Made by a program: the position numbers and the translations under genes. This document shows, piece after piece, positions 38,029 through 48,636 of a DNA stretch of 64,000 nt; position 1 is the first letter of the stretch, and every line of letters starts with the position of its first letter. The DNA lies in assembly GCA_028287305.1 (NCBI GenBank), contig JAQBPX010000034.1:1-64000 (forward strand). The letters run 5' to 3'. This DNA comes from Gemmatimonadota bacterium (GTDB taxonomy: Bacteria; Gemmatimonadota; Gemmatimonadetes; Gemmatimonadales; Gemmatimonadaceae). The notes under the pieces were generated by a model. It saw only the letters and a list, made by a program, of their open reading frames with translations. It had not been told where the DNA came from and searched no databases.

Positions 38029-39278
38029 TGCGCCGCAAGCAGGCGATCGACGTCCCGCTCATCGCGACGGCGATCCTCCTCTCGCTGTACGGCATCGCCA
38101 TCGTCTACTCCGCGGGGCAGACCGACTTCCCCACGCGAGTCGCGACGGCCTATCGCGCGCAGCTCGTGTGGTTCATGGTGGCACTCGTGGGCGCGTACTT
38201 CATCAATCGCGCGTCGCTGCGACTGCTGGAATGGCTCACCACGCCGCTCTACGCGCTCACCATTTTCCTGCTGCTGCTGATCCTCGTGGGCTTCGGCTCG
38301 GGAGGCGGCACCGCGGCGAGCGTCAAGGGATGGCTGACCATCGGTGGCGTGCGACTCGGGCAGCCGGCGGAGCTCGCGAAGCTCACGGTGATCCTGATGC
38401 TCGGCAAGGTGCTCTCGGCGAGCAAGGAGCCTCCCAAGTCGCTCATCGACCTCTGGAAGCCGGCGCTCGTGGTCGGCGTCCCATGGCTGTTGATCATGGC
38501 GCAGCCCGACCTCGGCACCGGCATCGTGTTCGTGGGGATCTTCTTCGCGATGCTCTTCTGGTCGGGCATCAGCTGGCGGCTGCTGCTGCTCATCGCCAGT
38601 CCGGTGATCTCCCTGGTGCTCGCGTTCAACACGAGCCTCTGGGGCGCCTGGTTCCTGCTGCTCATCGCGCTGGTGCTCTGGTACAAGCCGTACCTGGCCG
38701 AGGGCGTGATCCTGGTGGCGGCGAACGTGATCATGGGCGTGGTGGCGCCACTCCTCTGGGATCGCCTCGCGCCTTACCAGCAGAATCGCCTGCTCGTGTT
38801 CCTCGATCCGAGTATCGACCCGCGCCGCTCCGGCTACCACGTGATCCAGTCGCAGGTGGCGATCGGGTCGGGTGGGCTCTTCGGCAAGGGGTTCACCCTC
38901 GGCACGCAGAAGCGCCTGGCGTTCCTGCCGGCGCAGCACACCGACTTCATCTTCTCGGTCGTGGGCGAGGAGCTCGGCTTCGTGGGCGTGACGCTCGCCT
39001 TCGCGCTCTTCCTCTCGCTCTTTTTGCGCGTGGTGCGCATCTCGGAGCGCGCGACGGATGCCTACTCCAGCCTGGTCGCGTTCGGCCTGCTCGCGAGCTG
39101 GTTCGTGCACGTGCTGGTGAACGTGGGCATGACGCTGAACCTGATGCCCATCACCGGCATCCCCCTGCCGTTCTTCAGCTACGGCGGCTCGTTCATGCTC
39201 GCGAGCTGGCTGGCCATCGGGATCCTGGCTCGCATTGCCGCTGAGGGACGGGGGCGGGCGGGGATGCTTGCCATCTAG
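38028..39278 (+). CDS. rodA: peptidoglycan glycosyltransferase RodA
   Basis: This 416-aa SEDS polymerase has about ten membrane segments. Family motifs are VKGWLTIGGVRLGQPAELAK, WLLIMAQPDLGTGIVF (catalytic loop region with Gln-Pro-Asp), SGYHVIQSQVAIGSGGLFGKG, QHTDFIFSVVGEELGFVG and GIPLPFFSYGGSFMLASW. It polymerises lipid II for lateral wall growth. It is the last gene of mreBCD-mrdA-rodA and is followed at once by a palindromic heptamer repeat. Confidence 0.96.
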   Translation: MRRKQAIDVPLIATAILLSLYGIAIVYSAGQTDFPTRVATAYRAQLVWFMVALVGAYFINRASLRLLEWLTTPLYALTIFLLLLILVGFGSGGGTAASVKGWLTIGGVRLGQPAELAKLTVILMLGKVLSASKEPPKSLIDLWKPALVVGVPWLLIMAQPDLGTGIVFVGIFFAMLFWSGISWRLLLLIASPVISLVLAFNTSLWGAWFLLLIALVLWYKPYLAEGVILVAANVIMGVVAPLLWDRLAPYQQNRLLVFLDPSIDPRRSGYHVIQSQVAIGSGGLFGKGFTLGTQKRLAFLPAQHTDFIFSVVGEELGFVGVTLAFALFLSLFLRVVRISERATDAYSSLVAFGLLASWFVHVLVNVGMTLNLMPITGIPLPFFSYGGSFMLASWLAIGILARIAAEGRGRAGMLAI

Positions 39279-39320
39279 GTACTTAGTACTCAGTACTGAG
39301 TACTAAGTACTGAGTACGTA
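39279..39320. repeat. heptamer tandem repeat GTACTNA forming a 32-bp perfect palindrome
   Basis: Six 7-bp units run directly from the rodA stop: GTACTTA, GTACTCA, GTACTGA, GTACTAA, GTACTGA and GTACGTA. Bases 39279-39310 are a perfect 32-bp palindrome, able to form a hairpin or cruciform. Confidence 0.9.
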
Positions 39321-39377
39321 GCATCCGGACCCCGGCTAAACGCTTGCCCCACGCGGCGTTACACGCCATTTTTATGA

Positions 39378-40241
39378 ATGGCCTGGTTCCGCAAGGAGAA
39401 GAAGCCCCGTCGTCCGGTGCGCGAGCGCCTCGAGATCCCCGCAGACGCGTGGGAGAAGTGCGAGGCGTGCGCCCATACCGACCTGCGCGAGAAGTTCGTG
39501 CGCAACTTCAACGTCTGCCCCAACTGCGACTTCCACCGCCGCATAAGGGCCAACGACTACTGCACGATCCTCCTCGACGAGGACACCATGGAGGAGCTGG
39601 AGGTCGACCTCCGCTCCACCGACCCCCTCGGCTTTCCCGAGTATCCGGCGCGCCTCAAGCGCGCCCTCGAGAAGGCTGGCGACAGCGACGCCCTCTTTGC
39701 CTGCGCGGGCACCCTCGACGCCCTCCCGGTGAACCTCGCCGTGATGGACTTCTCCTTCATGGGAGGGTCCATGGGCTCCGTGGTCGGTGAGAAGATCGCC
39801 CGCCTCGGCCAGCGCTCCCTCGAGCGGAAGTACCCCCTCATCGTGATCTCCGCATCCGGCGGCGCCCGCATGCAGGAAGGCGTGCTCTCGCTCATGCAGA
39901 TGGCCAAGGTGGCCGCCATCCTCGCGCAGCTGGCCGAGCGCCGCATCCCGTACATCTCGATCCTCACGAACCCCACCACGGGCGGCGTGAGCGCCAGCTA
40001 CGCGATGCTCGGCGATGCGATCCTCGCCGAGCCCGGCGCCGTGATCGGCTTCGCCGGTCCCCGCGTGATCAAGCAGACGCTGGGACAGGACCTGCCCGAA
40101 GGATTCCAGACGTCGGAGTTCCTGCTCGACCACGGGATGCTCGACTCGGTGGTGCACCGCAAGAACCTCAAGCGCACCGTGGGCCAGCTCCTCCGCCACA
40201 TGTCGGGCCGTCCGGCGGTCGCGGGGTGGAGCGCAGTCTGA
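39378..40241 (+). CDS. accD: acetyl-CoA carboxylase carboxyltransferase subunit beta
   Basis: This 287-aa AccD has the N-terminal four-Cys zinc ribbon (CEACAHTDL and CPNCDF), then FDYPARL-like EYPARLKRALEKAG, MDFSFMGGSMGSVVGEK, SASGGARMQEGVLSLMQMAK and NPTTGGVSASYAMLGD. It needs AccA, which is not in this window. A second, out-of-frame ATG lies 4 bases upstream. Together with folC, which overlaps its end, it forms the common accD-folC pair. It is a separate system from the acyl-CoA carboxylase at 4.3-9.2 kb. Confidence 0.96.
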   Translation: MAWFRKEKKPRRPVRERLEIPADAWEKCEACAHTDLREKFVRNFNVCPNCDFHRRIRANDYCTILLDEDTMEELEVDLRSTDPLGFPEYPARLKRALEKAGDSDALFACAGTLDALPVNLAVMDFSFMGGSMGSVVGEKIARLGQRSLERKYPLIVISASGGARMQEGVLSLMQMAKVAAILAQLAERRIPYISILTNPTTGGVSASYAMLGDAILAEPGAVIGFAGPRVIKQTLGQDLPEGFQTSEFLLDHGMLDSVVHRKNLKRTVGQLLRHMSGRPAVAGWSAV

Positions 40242-41515
40242 CCTCCGTTCAGGAGGCCCTGCAGTACCTCTTCTCGCGAACCACCGGTGGTGTACGGCTC
40301 GGGCTCGAGCGCACGCGCGCGCTGCTCGCGCAGATGGGCGACCCGCACCTCGCCTATCCGGTCTTCCATGTGGCCGGCACCAACGGGAAGGGAAGCACCA
40401 TCGCGACTGCCTCGGCCCTGCTGCGCTCGCGCGGGCTTCGAGTTGGTGTCTACACGTCGCCGCACCTCGTCGAGTTTCGCGAGCGCATCCTCGTGAACGA
40501 CACGCCGATCGACGAGCAGGAGATCGTCGAGTTCGTGCAGCGCTGGACGCCCGAGATCGAGCGCCTGGAGGCCACCTTCTTCGAGGGCACCACCGCACTG
40601 GCGTTCGCGCACTTTGCGCGCGTGGGCGTCGACGTCGCCCTCATCGAGACGGGACTCGGCGGCCGCCTCGACTCGAGCAACGTGGTGGATCCGCTCGCTG
40701 CCGCTGTCACGAGCATTGGCTACGACCACATGGAATACCTCGGGCACACACTCGGGGAGATCGCGGCCGAGAAAGCGGGCATCTTCAAGCCGGGTCGGCC
40801 CGCGATCATCGGCGAGTGGAACCTGGAGCTGCGCGCGCTGCTCGCGTCGCATGCACGTGCCGCAGGAGCGAGCGACATCCGCATCGTCGCCGACCAGGTT
40901 GCGATAACGGACGTCGTGGTCGATGGCGAAGGCACCTCCTTCACGCTCGAACGACGCGGGTCCACCGCGCGCCTGCGAACCCCACTCGCCGGCATTCACC
41001 AGTCGCGCAACGTGGCGCTCGCGATCGAGATGCTGGACGCCGCGGGCGACCCGTGGCGCATGTCGCTGGAGGAGGCGGCGCCGGCGCTCGCCGACACCTT
41101 CATCCCCGGGCGATTCCACCGACACGGCAAGTGGATCTTCGACGTCGCCCATAACGCCGACGGCGCGCGCGTGCTCGCCGGCACCATCAGGTCGGTGGCA
41201 CCGGCGAGGCCGCTCTGGGCCGTGCTCTGCGTGCTCGGCGACAAGGACTGGCGCGCCATGGCAGCGCAGGTGAGCACGGTGGTGGACCGCATCATCCTCA
41301 CCAACGCGCCCACGGCGCCGGAAAGTCGCGCGTGGGACCTGGATGAGGTCGAGCGCGTCCTGGTGGGCGAGGAAATGGTCGTCGAGGTCATTCCGCACTT
41401 CGAAACGGCGCTGCGGCGCGCCGAGGCCGCAGCCGCCACCGTGCTCGTCACCGGCTCCTTTCACACCGTGGGCGATGCCATGGCGCGCTTGCAGCTGTCT
41501 CCTTTCTCACGGTAA
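40226..41515 (+). CDS. folC: folylpolyglutamate synthase / dihydrofolate synthase
   Basis: This 429-aa Mur-ligase-type enzyme has the ATP loop GTNGKGST at residues 51-58, IETGLGGRLDSSNVV, SIGYDHMEYLGHTLGEIAAEKAGI and FHRHGKWIFDVAHNADGARV. It adds glutamate to folates. GTG at 40226 overlaps accD by 16 bases and is the only plausible start before the conserved N-terminus. Its stop codon lies inside the -10 box of the hisS promoter. Confidence 0.94.
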   Translation: MERSLTSVQEALQYLFSRTTGGVRLGLERTRALLAQMGDPHLAYPVFHVAGTNGKGSTIATASALLRSRGLRVGVYTSPHLVEFRERILVNDTPIDEQEIVEFVQRWTPEIERLEATFFEGTTALAFAHFARVGVDVALIETGLGGRLDSSNVVDPLAAAVTSIGYDHMEYLGHTLGEIAAEKAGIFKPGRPAIIGEWNLELRALLASHARAAGASDIRIVADQVAITDVVVDGEGTSFTLERRGSTARLRTPLAGIHQSRNVALAIEMLDAAGDPWRMSLEEAAPALADTFIPGRFHRHGKWIFDVAHNADGARVLAGTIRSVAPARPLWAVLCVLGDKDWRAMAAQVSTVVDRIILTNAPTAPESRAWDLDEVERVLVGEEMVVEVIPHFETALRRAEAAAATVLVTGSFHTVGDAMARLQLSPFSR

Positions 41516-41518
41516 CTT
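41489..41518 (+). promoter_or_regulatory. promoter of hisS (leaderless)
   Basis: TTGCAG (41489-41494) and TAACTT (41513-41518) are separated by 18 bases; the hisS ATG follows after 5 bases at 41524. This also supports ATG 41524 over the TTG at 41518 as the start. Confidence 0.6.
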
Positions 41519-41523
41519 TGGTC

Positions 41524-42837
41524 ATGAGCAAGGCCGCACTCCCAGGATTCCGGGACTTCTATCCCGCGGAGTTCGCCGAGCGGGCGCTGATCTTTCGCGC
41601 ATGGCGCGAAGTGGCGCGCCGCTATGCCTTCGTCGAGTACGACGGACCTCCCCTCGAGCCGCTCGAGCTCTACACGAAGAAGAGCGGCGACGAGATCGTC
41701 GGCCAGCTCTACAACTTCACCGACAAGGGCGGTCGCGAGATTTCCCTCCGCCCCGAGATGACGCCGAGCCTCGCGCGCATGGTCGGCGCGCGCGCGAATG
41801 CGCTGCGCAAGCCGGTGCGCTGGTTCTCGATTCCGCAGCTGTTCCGCTACGAGCGACAGCAGCGCGGCCGCCTGCGCGAGCACTTCCAGCTCAACGTGGA
41901 CATCATCGGCGAGGCCGATGTCACCGCCGACGCCGAACTGCTCGCCGCGGCCATCGACATCATGGCGGAACTGGGCCTCGGCCCCGCCGACGTGCGCGCT
42001 CGCGTCTCGGATCGCCGCCTGCTGCACGCCATCCTGCTGTCGCTCGGCGCCGCCGAGGAGCAGGTGAATGCGTACTACGGCGTGATCGACAAGTTCGAGC
42101 GCCAGCCGCGCGAGCTCTCGCACGAGAAGATGACGTCGCTCGGCATGAGCGACGCGAACGTCGCGCGCCTGTTCACGCACCTGGGCCCGACCAGCGTGCA
42201 GTCGTTGCGTGAGAGCTTTCCCGACGCAGCCGTGCTGGAGCAGCTCGACGGAATCGCGCGCTATCTCGGATACCTCGACCGGCTGGGCGTGGGCGAGTGG
42301 GTCGTGCTCGACCTCACCATCGTGCGCGGCCTGGCCTATTACACGGGCATCGTCTTCGAGCTGTTCGACGCGAAGGGTGAGCTGCGCGCGATCTGCGGCG
42401 GCGGGCGATACGACAACCTGCTCGGCGCGCTCGGCGGACAGGACCTCCCCGCGCTCGGCTTCGGCATGGGTGACGTGGTGCTCGGCGAGCTGCTGCGTGA
42501 GCGCGGGCTGATGACGCCTCCGAGTCACACGGCCGAGTTCTGGGTGGCCGCCGAAAACGCCGAGCGGCTGCCAGAGGTGATGGAGGCTGCCCGGGCCCTG
42601 CGCGACGCAGGTGGATCGGTGGAATACGCGCTCCGTTCGCAGCAGCTCCAGAAGCAGAAAAAGGCCGCACAATCCGCCGGCGCTGGCTATTTTGTGACAT
42701 TGGGCGAAGGCCCGGGATCCATCGCGTCGATCCAGTCGCTCACGGCCGCGAGCGCCCCATCGGGGATCGAGTCCGCAACCACGATCGACGCACTCTGCCA
42801 GTTGCTGGCAAGCCGCACGTCATCCGAGTCCGACTGA
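41524..42837 (+). CDS. hisS: histidyl-tRNA synthetase
   Basis: This 437-aa class II synthetase has [19 protein letters not shown], then [15 protein letters not shown] (motif 2 region preceded by [10 protein letters not shown]), [21 protein letters not shown], the histidine-A motif [15 protein letters not shown]-like [16 protein letters not shown], and motif 3 [14 protein letters not shown] with GFGMGDVVL. It charges tRNA-His. It starts the hisS-proS-lysA-phosphodiesterase-guaA series. Confidence 0.95.
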   Translation: MSKAALPGFRDFYPAEFAERALIFRAWREVARRYAFVEYDGPPLEPLELYTKKSGDEIVGQLYNFTDKGGREISLRPEMTPSLARMVGARANALRKPVRWFSIPQLFRYERQQRGRLREHFQLNVDIIGEADVTADAELLAAAIDIMAELGLGPADVRARVSDRRLLHAILLSLGAAEEQVNAYYGVIDKFERQPRELSHEKMTSLGMSDANVARLFTHLGPTSVQSLRESFPDAAVLEQLDGIARYLGYLDRLGVGEWVVLDLTIVRGLAYYTGIVFELFDAKGELRAICGGGRYDNLLGALGGQDLPALGFGMGDVVLGELLRERGLMTPPSHTAEFWVAAENAERLPEVMEAARALRDAGGSVEYALRSQQLQKQKKAAQSAGAGYFVTLGEGPGSIASIQSLTAASAPSGIESATTIDALCQLLASRTSSESD

Positions 42838-42841
42838 GAAC

Positions 42842-44311
42842 ATGGCCGACGACAAGAAGCTGACCACCCGCGCCGCCGACTTCAGCGCGTGGTACAACGA
42901 GACCGTTCTGAAGGCCGAGCTGGCGGACTACTCGCCCGTGCGCGGCTGCATGGTCATCCGGCCGAACGGCTACGGGATCTGGGAGCGCATGCAGCGCGCC
43001 CTCGATGACAAGTTCAAGGCGACCGGCCACCAGAACGCCTACTTCCCGCTCTTCATCCCCGAGAGCTTCCTCCAGAAGGAAGCGGAGCACGTCGAGGGGT
43101 TTGCCCCCGAGACGGCAGTCGTCACGCACGGCGGCGGCAAGAAGCTCGAGGAGCCCCTGATCGTCCGGCCCACCTCCGAGACGATCATCTATCACATGTT
43201 CGCGAAGTGGACGCAGAGCTATCGCGACCTGCCGATCCTCATGAACCAGTGGGCCAACGTGGTCCGTTGGGAGATGCGCACGCGCCTCTTCCTGCGCACC
43301 ACCGAGTTCCTCTGGCAGGAAGGGCACACCGCCCACGTCACGCACGACGAGGCGGAGGAAGAGACGCGCCGCATGCTCGGCGTGTATCGCGACTTCATGG
43401 AAGGCTGGATGGCCATGCCGGTCATCACCGGACAGAAGACGAATGCCGAGCGCTTCGCCGGCGCGCTGCGCACGTACTCTTGCGAGGCGATGATGCAGGA
43501 CAACAAGGCGCTGCAGGCCGGCACCTCGCACAACCTCGGGCAGAACTTCTCGAAGGCGTTCGACCTGAAGTTCCAGGCGGAGCATGGCGGCACCGAGTTC
43601 GCGTGGAACACCAGCTGGGGCGTGTCCACGCGACTCGTCGGCGGGCTGGTGATGACGCACGGCGACGACAACGGCCTGCGCACGCCGCCGCTGCTCGCGC
43701 CCATTGAGCTCGTGATCGTCCCGATCTATCGAACCGATGAGGAGCGGAGCGTGGTGCTCGAGGCGGCGCATCGCATCCAGAAGTCACTGTCCGACTGGGA
43801 GCGTCGCGACATCGCCCGCATCCGCGTGCACGTGGACGCGCGCGACGGCATGAAGCCTGGCGCCAAGTACTACGAGTGGGAGCTGCGCGGCATTCCGCTG
43901 CGGCTCGAGATCGGGCCGCGCGACCTGCTGAAGAACGAGGCGGTGCTCGTGCGTCGCGACACGCGCGCCAAGACGCCGGTCTCGCTCGACACGCTTGGCG
44001 AGGAAGTGGCGGAGATGCTGTCGCGGGTGCAGCGCGAGATGCTCGAGGCGGCGCGCGAGCGCCTCGACGCGAGCACGGTGCGCGAGCGGATCTCGTACGA
44101 CCAGTTCCGCCAGCTCATGGAAGGACCCGGCGGGTTCGTGTACGCCGGATGGTGCGAGGGCGCCGAGTGCGAGGCGCAGATCAAGGAAGAGACGAAGGCG
44201 ACCATTCGCGTGCTGCCGGACGAGGAGTTCCGGTCGGCCGACGCTCCCGCGACGTGCCTCAAGTGCGGCAAGCCGGCGACCGCCGAGGCGGTATGGGCCA
44301 AGGCGTACTGA
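42842..44311 (+). CDS. proS: prolyl-tRNA synthetase, archaeal/eukaryotic-like short form
   Basis: This 489-aa class II synthetase lacks the bacterial insertion domain. It has [59 protein letters not shown] and [14 protein letters not shown], then an anticodon domain and a C-terminal block with [16 protein letters not shown] and CLKCGKPA resembling the zinc-binding tail of archaeal-type ProS. This type is shared by a subset of bacteria. It starts 4 bp after hisS and overlaps lysA. Confidence 0.95.
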   Translation: MADDKKLTTRAADFSAWYNETVLKAELADYSPVRGCMVIRPNGYGIWERMQRALDDKFKATGHQNAYFPLFIPESFLQKEAEHVEGFAPETAVVTHGGGKKLEEPLIVRPTSETIIYHMFAKWTQSYRDLPILMNQWANVVRWEMRTRLFLRTTEFLWQEGHTAHVTHDEAEEETRRMLGVYRDFMEGWMAMPVITGQKTNAERFAGALRTYSCEAMMQDNKALQAGTSHNLGQNFSKAFDLKFQAEHGGTEFAWNTSWGVSTRLVGGLVMTHGDDNGLRTPPLLAPIELVIVPIYRTDEERSVVLEAAHRIQKSLSDWERRDIARIRVHVDARDGMKPGAKYYEWELRGIPLRLEIGPRDLLKNEAVLVRRDTRAKTPVSLDTLGEEVAEMLSRVQREMLEAARERLDASTVRERISYDQFRQLMEGPGGFVYAGWCEGAECEAQIKEETKATIRVLPDEEFRSADAPATCLKCGKPATAEAVWAKAY

Positions 44312-45573
44312 CCGCCGGCTTCTCTCGCGTGGACAACGCCCTTCATTGCGAGGGCGTGTCCGTCGAGCGGATTGCCGGCGAGGCAGGCACGCCACTCTTC
44401 GTCTACAGCGCGGCCACGATCCGCGATCGCTTCACGCGGCTCGATGCCGCGCTGGAGGGAGTGCCGCATCGCCTGCACTACACGCTCAAGGCCAATGCGA
44501 ATCGCGCGATCCTCGAGCTGGTGCGCTCCATGGGCGGTGGCGTGGACGTCGTCTCCGGCGGCGAGCTTTATCGCGCGCAGCAGGCAGGATTCCGCGGCGA
44601 GGACATCATCTTCGGAGGGGTGGGGAAGACCGCGGCCGAGCTGCGACAGGCAGTGGAGGCCGACGTCCTCTTCATCAACGCCGAGTCGGAGGCCGAGGTT
44701 CGGCTGCTCGACTCGATCGCCGGTGAGCTGGGGATGCGCGCGCGCCTCTCGCTCCGTGTGAATCCCGAGATTACCATCGAGAGCGCCCACGAGTACATCA
44801 AGACGGGCGAGAAGGGGCACAAGTTCGGGATCCCCTACGACGACGTGGTGCACGTGGGCAAGGTTGCGCTCCAGTGCCGCAACCTCACGCTCGTGGGGCT
44901 CGACATGCACCTCGGCTCCCAGCTCTCGCGCATCGATCCATATCGCGCCGGCACCCAGCGCCTGGTGCAGCTGCACTCGGAGCTGGTTGCCCTCGGCGCG
45001 CGCGACATTCGCTGGCTCGACATCGGCGGTGGCCTGGGCGTTCGCTACGACAGCGAGGAGCCGCCCGACCTCGGGCGCTTCGGCGAGGAGGTGCTGCCGC
45101 TGGTGGAGGGCACCGGCCTCACGCTCGTGATGGAGCCGGGCCGCTTCATCGTCGGCAATGCCGGGATGCTCGTGGCGCGCGTCCTCTATCGCAAGCGCAG
45201 CGGCGGAAAGGACTATGTGATTGCGGACGCCGGCATGACCGAGCTGCTGCGTCCGTCGCACTACGGCGCCTACCATCGCATCGAGGCCGTGATACGCAGC
45301 GGCGACACGGCGCGCGTGGACGTGGTAGGCCCGATCTGCGAGAGCGGCGACTTTCTCGCGCTCGACCGGGAGATGGACCAGGTCGGGCCCGGAGACCTGC
45401 TGGCCATCTACGACGTGGGCGCCTACGGCGCCGTCATGTCATCGAACTACAACGCACGCCCGCGCGCGGCCGAGGTCATGGTGGATGGTGACCGCTGGGC
45501 ACTCGTCACGGAGCGTGAGTCATTGTCCGATCTCGTGCGACACGAGATCGCCACCCCATCCTGGAGAAGCTGA
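44293..45573 (+). CDS. lysA: diaminopimelate decarboxylase
   Basis: This is 426 aa if started at ATG 44293; CTG at 44308, overlapping the proS stop, is another possible start. It is a PLP alanine-racemase fold enzyme: [14 protein letters not shown] with the PLP lysine, [58 protein letters not shown] and [11 protein letters not shown]. It makes L-lysine from meso-diaminopimelate. Its stop overlaps the next start (TGATG). Confidence 0.94.
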   Translation: MGQGVLTAGFSRVDNALHCEGVSVERIAGEAGTPLFVYSAATIRDRFTRLDAALEGVPHRLHYTLKANANRAILELVRSMGGGVDVVSGGELYRAQQAGFRGEDIIFGGVGKTAAELRQAVEADVLFINAESEAEVRLLDSIAGELGMRARLSLRVNPEITIESAHEYIKTGEKGHKFGIPYDDVVHVGKVALQCRNLTLVGLDMHLGSQLSRIDPYRAGTQRLVQLHSELVALGARDIRWLDIGGGLGVRYDSEEPPDLGRFGEEVLPLVEGTGLTLVMEPGRFIVGNAGMLVARVLYRKRSGGKDYVIADAGMTELLRPSHYGAYHRIEAVIRSGDTARVDVVGPICESGDFLALDREMDQVGPGDLLAIYDVGAYGAVMSSNYNARPRAAEVMVDGDRWALVTERESLSDLVRHEIATPSWRS

Positions 45574-46082
45574 TGCGTGTCGGAATCCTTGCCGACAGCC
45601 ACGATCGCGTCCCCGCGATCGCCGAGCTCGTGCGCCGCATGGCCGCTGCCGGGATCAGTACGATCCTGCACGCCGGTGACTATTGCTCCCCCTTCGCGCT
45701 GGCGCCGATCGCCGATGCGCACATGTCACTCGCCGGCGTGTTCGGCCGCAATGACGGTGACCCGCAGGGATTGCTCGCTCGCGCGCAGACCGGCTTCGGC
45801 GTCGAGATCTTCGAGTCGCCGCACAGCTTCGAGATCGGCGGGCACCAGGTACTGCTCGTGCACGACATCGCCGAAGTGCAGGCGCGCTCGCTCGAGTCGC
45901 ACGGCGTGGTGATTCACGGCTTTACCCATCGCCAGGAGATGAAGACGCGCGGCGACACGCTGCTGCTCAATCCCGGCGAGAGCTGTGGCTGGGTGTATGG
46001 CACGCCGCAGGCGGCGATCCTCGACCTGCAGACGAAGAACGTGGAGTTCCTCACCCTCGACGCCTCCGAGTGGACCAGGTGA
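45573..46082 (+). CDS. YfcE/MJ0936-family metallophosphoesterase
   Basis: This 169-aa calcineurin-like phosphodiesterase has the metal motifs [13 protein letters not shown] (D-x-H), LHAGDYCSP (GDxx), FGRNDGD (GNxD variant, GRND), LLVHDIAE and GFTHRQEM (GHTH-like with Phe for His), then LLNPGES. Family members hydrolyse phosphodiesters. The GH-to-GF change in the GHTH motif is unusual and may alter one metal ligand. It is tightly coupled to lysA before it and to guaA after it. Confidence 0.85.
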   Translation: MRVGILADSHDRVPAIAELVRRMAAAGISTILHAGDYCSPFALAPIADAHMSLAGVFGRNDGDPQGLLARAQTGFGVEIFESPHSFEIGGHQVLLVHDIAEVQARSLESHGVVIHGFTHRQEMKTRGDTLLLNPGESCGWVYGTPQAAILDLQTKNVEFLTLDASEWTR

Positions 46083-47629
46083 CGGCGCACTCGCGCATCC
46101 TCATCATCGACTACGGGTCGCAGTTCACGCAGCTGATCGCCCGTCGTGTGCGCGAGGCGCGAGTGTACTCCGAGATCCATCCACCCACGCGTACGCTCGA
46201 GTGGATCCGCGAGTGGAAGCCCACCGGCATCATCCTCAGCGGGGGCCCGAGCTCCGTGTACGAGAGCGACGGACCCTCCGCTGACCGTGCGCTGCTCGAC
46301 GTCGCGCCGATCCTCGGCATCTGCTACGGGATGCAGCTCGTCGCGCACCTCGAGGGTGGGCAGGTTGTGGGAGCAGGGAAGCGCGAGTACGGGCGCGCCG
46401 ACGTGGAGGTCTCCGATCGCACGGGGCTGTTCGCGGGCTTCGACCAGGGCGAGCACACCACCGTCTGGATGAGCCACGGCGATCACGTGGACGCGCCGCC
46501 GGCAGGCTATGTCGTCACCGCTCGCAGCGGCAGCGTGCCGATCGCGGCCATGCGCCACGAGAGCAAGCCCATTCACTGCGTGCAGTTCCATCCCGAGGTG
46601 GCCCACACGCCGCGCGGGGCGGAGCTGATCCACAACTTCCTCTTCGCCGTCTGCGGCGCGAAGCCCGACTGGACACCCGGCAGCTTCATCGAGGACGAGA
46701 TTCGTCGCGTGCGCGAGCGCGTGGGAAGCGACCAGGTGATCTGCGGCCTCTCCGGCGGCGTGGACTCCTCCGTGGCTGCCGCGCTCGTGCACCGCGCCGT
46801 GGGCGATCAGCTCACCTGCATCTTCGTGGATACCGGCCTGCTGCGCCGCCACGAACGCGAGCAGGTGGAGCGCACCATGGGCAAGCACCTCGGCATCCGC
46901 CTGATCGTCGTGGACGCGAGCGACCGCTTCCTCTCGGCGCTCGAGGGCGTGTCCGATCCCGAGCGCAAGCGCGTGATCATCGGCCACACCTTCATCGACG
47001 TGTTCGAGGACGCCGCCAAGGACGTGGGCGCCAGCGTGAAGTGGCTGGTGCAGGGCACGCTCTACCCGGACGTGATCGAGTCGGCGTCGCCCAAGGGGGG
47101 GCCGAGCGCGACCATCAAGACGCACCACAACGTGGGCGGGCTCAAGCCCGACATGCAGTTCAAGCTGATCGAGCCGCTGCGCGAGCTGTTCAAGGACGAG
47201 GTCCGGAACGTGGGACGCGAACTCGGCCTTCCCGAGGAGATGGTGGGTCGCCATCCCTTTCCCGGGCCCGGCCTGGCGATTCGCGTGCTCGGCGAGATCA
47301 CTCGCCCGGCGCTCGAGGTCCTGCGGTCGGCCGACGCCATCTACCTGGACGAGATCCGCAGCGCCGGCCTCTACAATGAGATCTGGCAGGCGTTCGCGGT
47401 GCTGCTGCCGGTGAGGAGCGTGGGCGTGATGGGTGACGGTCGGACCTACGAAAACGTCGTAGCTGTGCGGGCCGTGACCAGCACCGACGGCATGACCGCC
47501 GACTGGTACCACTTCCCCCACGAAGTGCTGGGGCGTATTTCCAGTCGGATCATCAACGAAGTGGACGGCGTGAACCGCGTCGTCTACGACATCAGCAGCA
47601 AGCCGCCCGCGACGATCGAGTGGGAGTAG
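46079..47629 (+). CDS. guaA: GMP synthase (glutamine-hydrolysing)
   Basis: This is 516 aa from GTG 46079, which overlaps the previous stop; GTG 46070 is an alternative. It has an N-terminal glutamine amidotransferase ([20 protein letters not shown], catalytic Cys82 in [17 protein letters not shown]), the ATP-pyrophosphatase loop SGGVDSS at 225-231, and the C-terminal dimerisation domain ending [10 protein letters not shown]. It converts XMP to GMP. Confidence 0.96.
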   Translation: MTAHSRILIIDYGSQFTQLIARRVREARVYSEIHPPTRTLEWIREWKPTGIILSGGPSSVYESDGPSADRALLDVAPILGICYGMQLVAHLEGGQVVGAGKREYGRADVEVSDRTGLFAGFDQGEHTTVWMSHGDHVDAPPAGYVVTARSGSVPIAAMRHESKPIHCVQFHPEVAHTPRGAELIHNFLFAVCGAKPDWTPGSFIEDEIRRVRERVGSDQVICGLSGGVDSSVAAALVHRAVGDQLTCIFVDTGLLRRHEREQVERTMGKHLGIRLIVVDASDRFLSALEGVSDPERKRVIIGHTFIDVFEDAAKDVGASVKWLVQGTLYPDVIESASPKGGPSATIKTHHNVGGLKPDMQFKLIEPLRELFKDEVRNVGRELGLPEEMVGRHPFPGPGLAIRVLGEITRPALEVLRSADAIYLDEIRSAGLYNEIWQAFAVLLPVRSVGVMGDGRTYENVVAVRAVTSTDGMTADWYHFPHEVLGRISSRIINEVDGVNRVVYDISSKPPATIEWE

Positions 47630-47651
47630 GCAGGACCGAGGAGGACGCAGC

Positions 47652-48554
47652 ATGACCGGCACGCATCACCGCCAGACCACGCCCGTGTACGGCGCCGCGC
47701 TTCGCGACATCATCGTGAAGACGGACAGTGTGCGCTGCCGAAACTGCGACGCTCCGCTGCATGGATCGTACTGCTCGCAGTGCGGGCAGGAAGCGAAGCC
47801 CGCGGACCCCACCGTCGGCGCGATCGTCGGCGAGCTGTGGAGCGAGTTCGTGCAGGTGGATGGCAAGGTGTTGAACACCCTGCGCGCGCTGTTCAAGCGC
47901 CCCGGCTTTCTCACCACTGAATACCTCGACGGCCGACGCGCGCGCTACCTCTCGCCTCTGCGCCTGTACCTCTTCGCGAGCGTGGCGTTCTTCGCACTGA
48001 GGGCCGTGCTGCCGACCACCGGCTTTCACCTGCAGCTCTCGCGCGACAAGCAGCTGAGCGAGAGCCAGTTCAACGCGAAGCTCGACACCCTCGCGCAGGT
48101 ACTGGGCGAGCCGGGCGAGCGCATTCGCCGGGGATTCGTCCGCGGCACCAAGGACGACCAGGCGCTGGACTCGACCTTCTTCGCCGCGCTGCCGCGCGGA
48201 ATCTTCCTGCTCGTGCCGTTCTTCGCGCTGCTGGTGGGCCTCGGCTTCCGCGGGGCAGGGCGCCACTATCCCGCGCACCTCGTATTCTCGCTGCAGCTGC
48301 ACGCCTTCTTCTTCGCGATGTTCGCGGCCGGCCTGCTGGCGGCGCTGACGCCGTTCGGCGTGAACCTGGCGCTGCAGCTCGCGATCCTGGTGTGGTCCAC
48401 GATCTACACCGAGCGCGCCTTCGCCGCGGTCTACGGCGGATCGATCGGCAAGAACCTGGTGAAGACCGTGGGCATCACCGTGGCCTACTCGTTCGGCCTG
48501 TTCGCGCTGGTCATCGCCCTGATCTTCTGGACGGTGTATGCGTTGGGGGCGTGA
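47652..48554 (+). CDS. DUF3667-type membrane protein with N-terminal zinc ribbon
   Basis: This 300-aa protein of unknown function has a strong Shine-Dalgarno (GAGGAGG). Residues 30-47 hold two CxxC pairs (CRNCDAPLHGSYCSQCGQ). The segment VDGKVLNTLRALFKRPGFLTTEYLDGRRARYLSPLRLYLF is the hallmark I associate with DUF3667. It is followed by four to five hydrophobic segments (FASVAFFALRAVLP, FLLVPFFALLVGLGF, FGLFALVIALIFWTVYALGA). It probably sits in the inner membrane. It follows guaA by 22 bp. Confidence 0.78.
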   Translation: MTGTHHRQTTPVYGAALRDIIVKTDSVRCRNCDAPLHGSYCSQCGQEAKPADPTVGAIVGELWSEFVQVDGKVLNTLRALFKRPGFLTTEYLDGRRARYLSPLRLYLFASVAFFALRAVLPTTGFHLQLSRDKQLSESQFNAKLDTLAQVLGEPGERIRRGFVRGTKDDQALDSTFFAALPRGIFLLVPFFALLVGLGFRGAGRHYPAHLVFSLQLHAFFFAMFAAGLLAALTPFGVNLALQLAILVWSTIYTERAFAAVYGGSIGKNLVKTVGITVAYSFGLFALVIALIFWTVYALGA

Positions 48555-48636
48555 GGTGATCCGGGAGTCATGAAGTCCGAATGCAGCGCGGCGGCAATAC
48601 GGCATTGATCGGCAGTACACACGAATCGCTGAGCCC

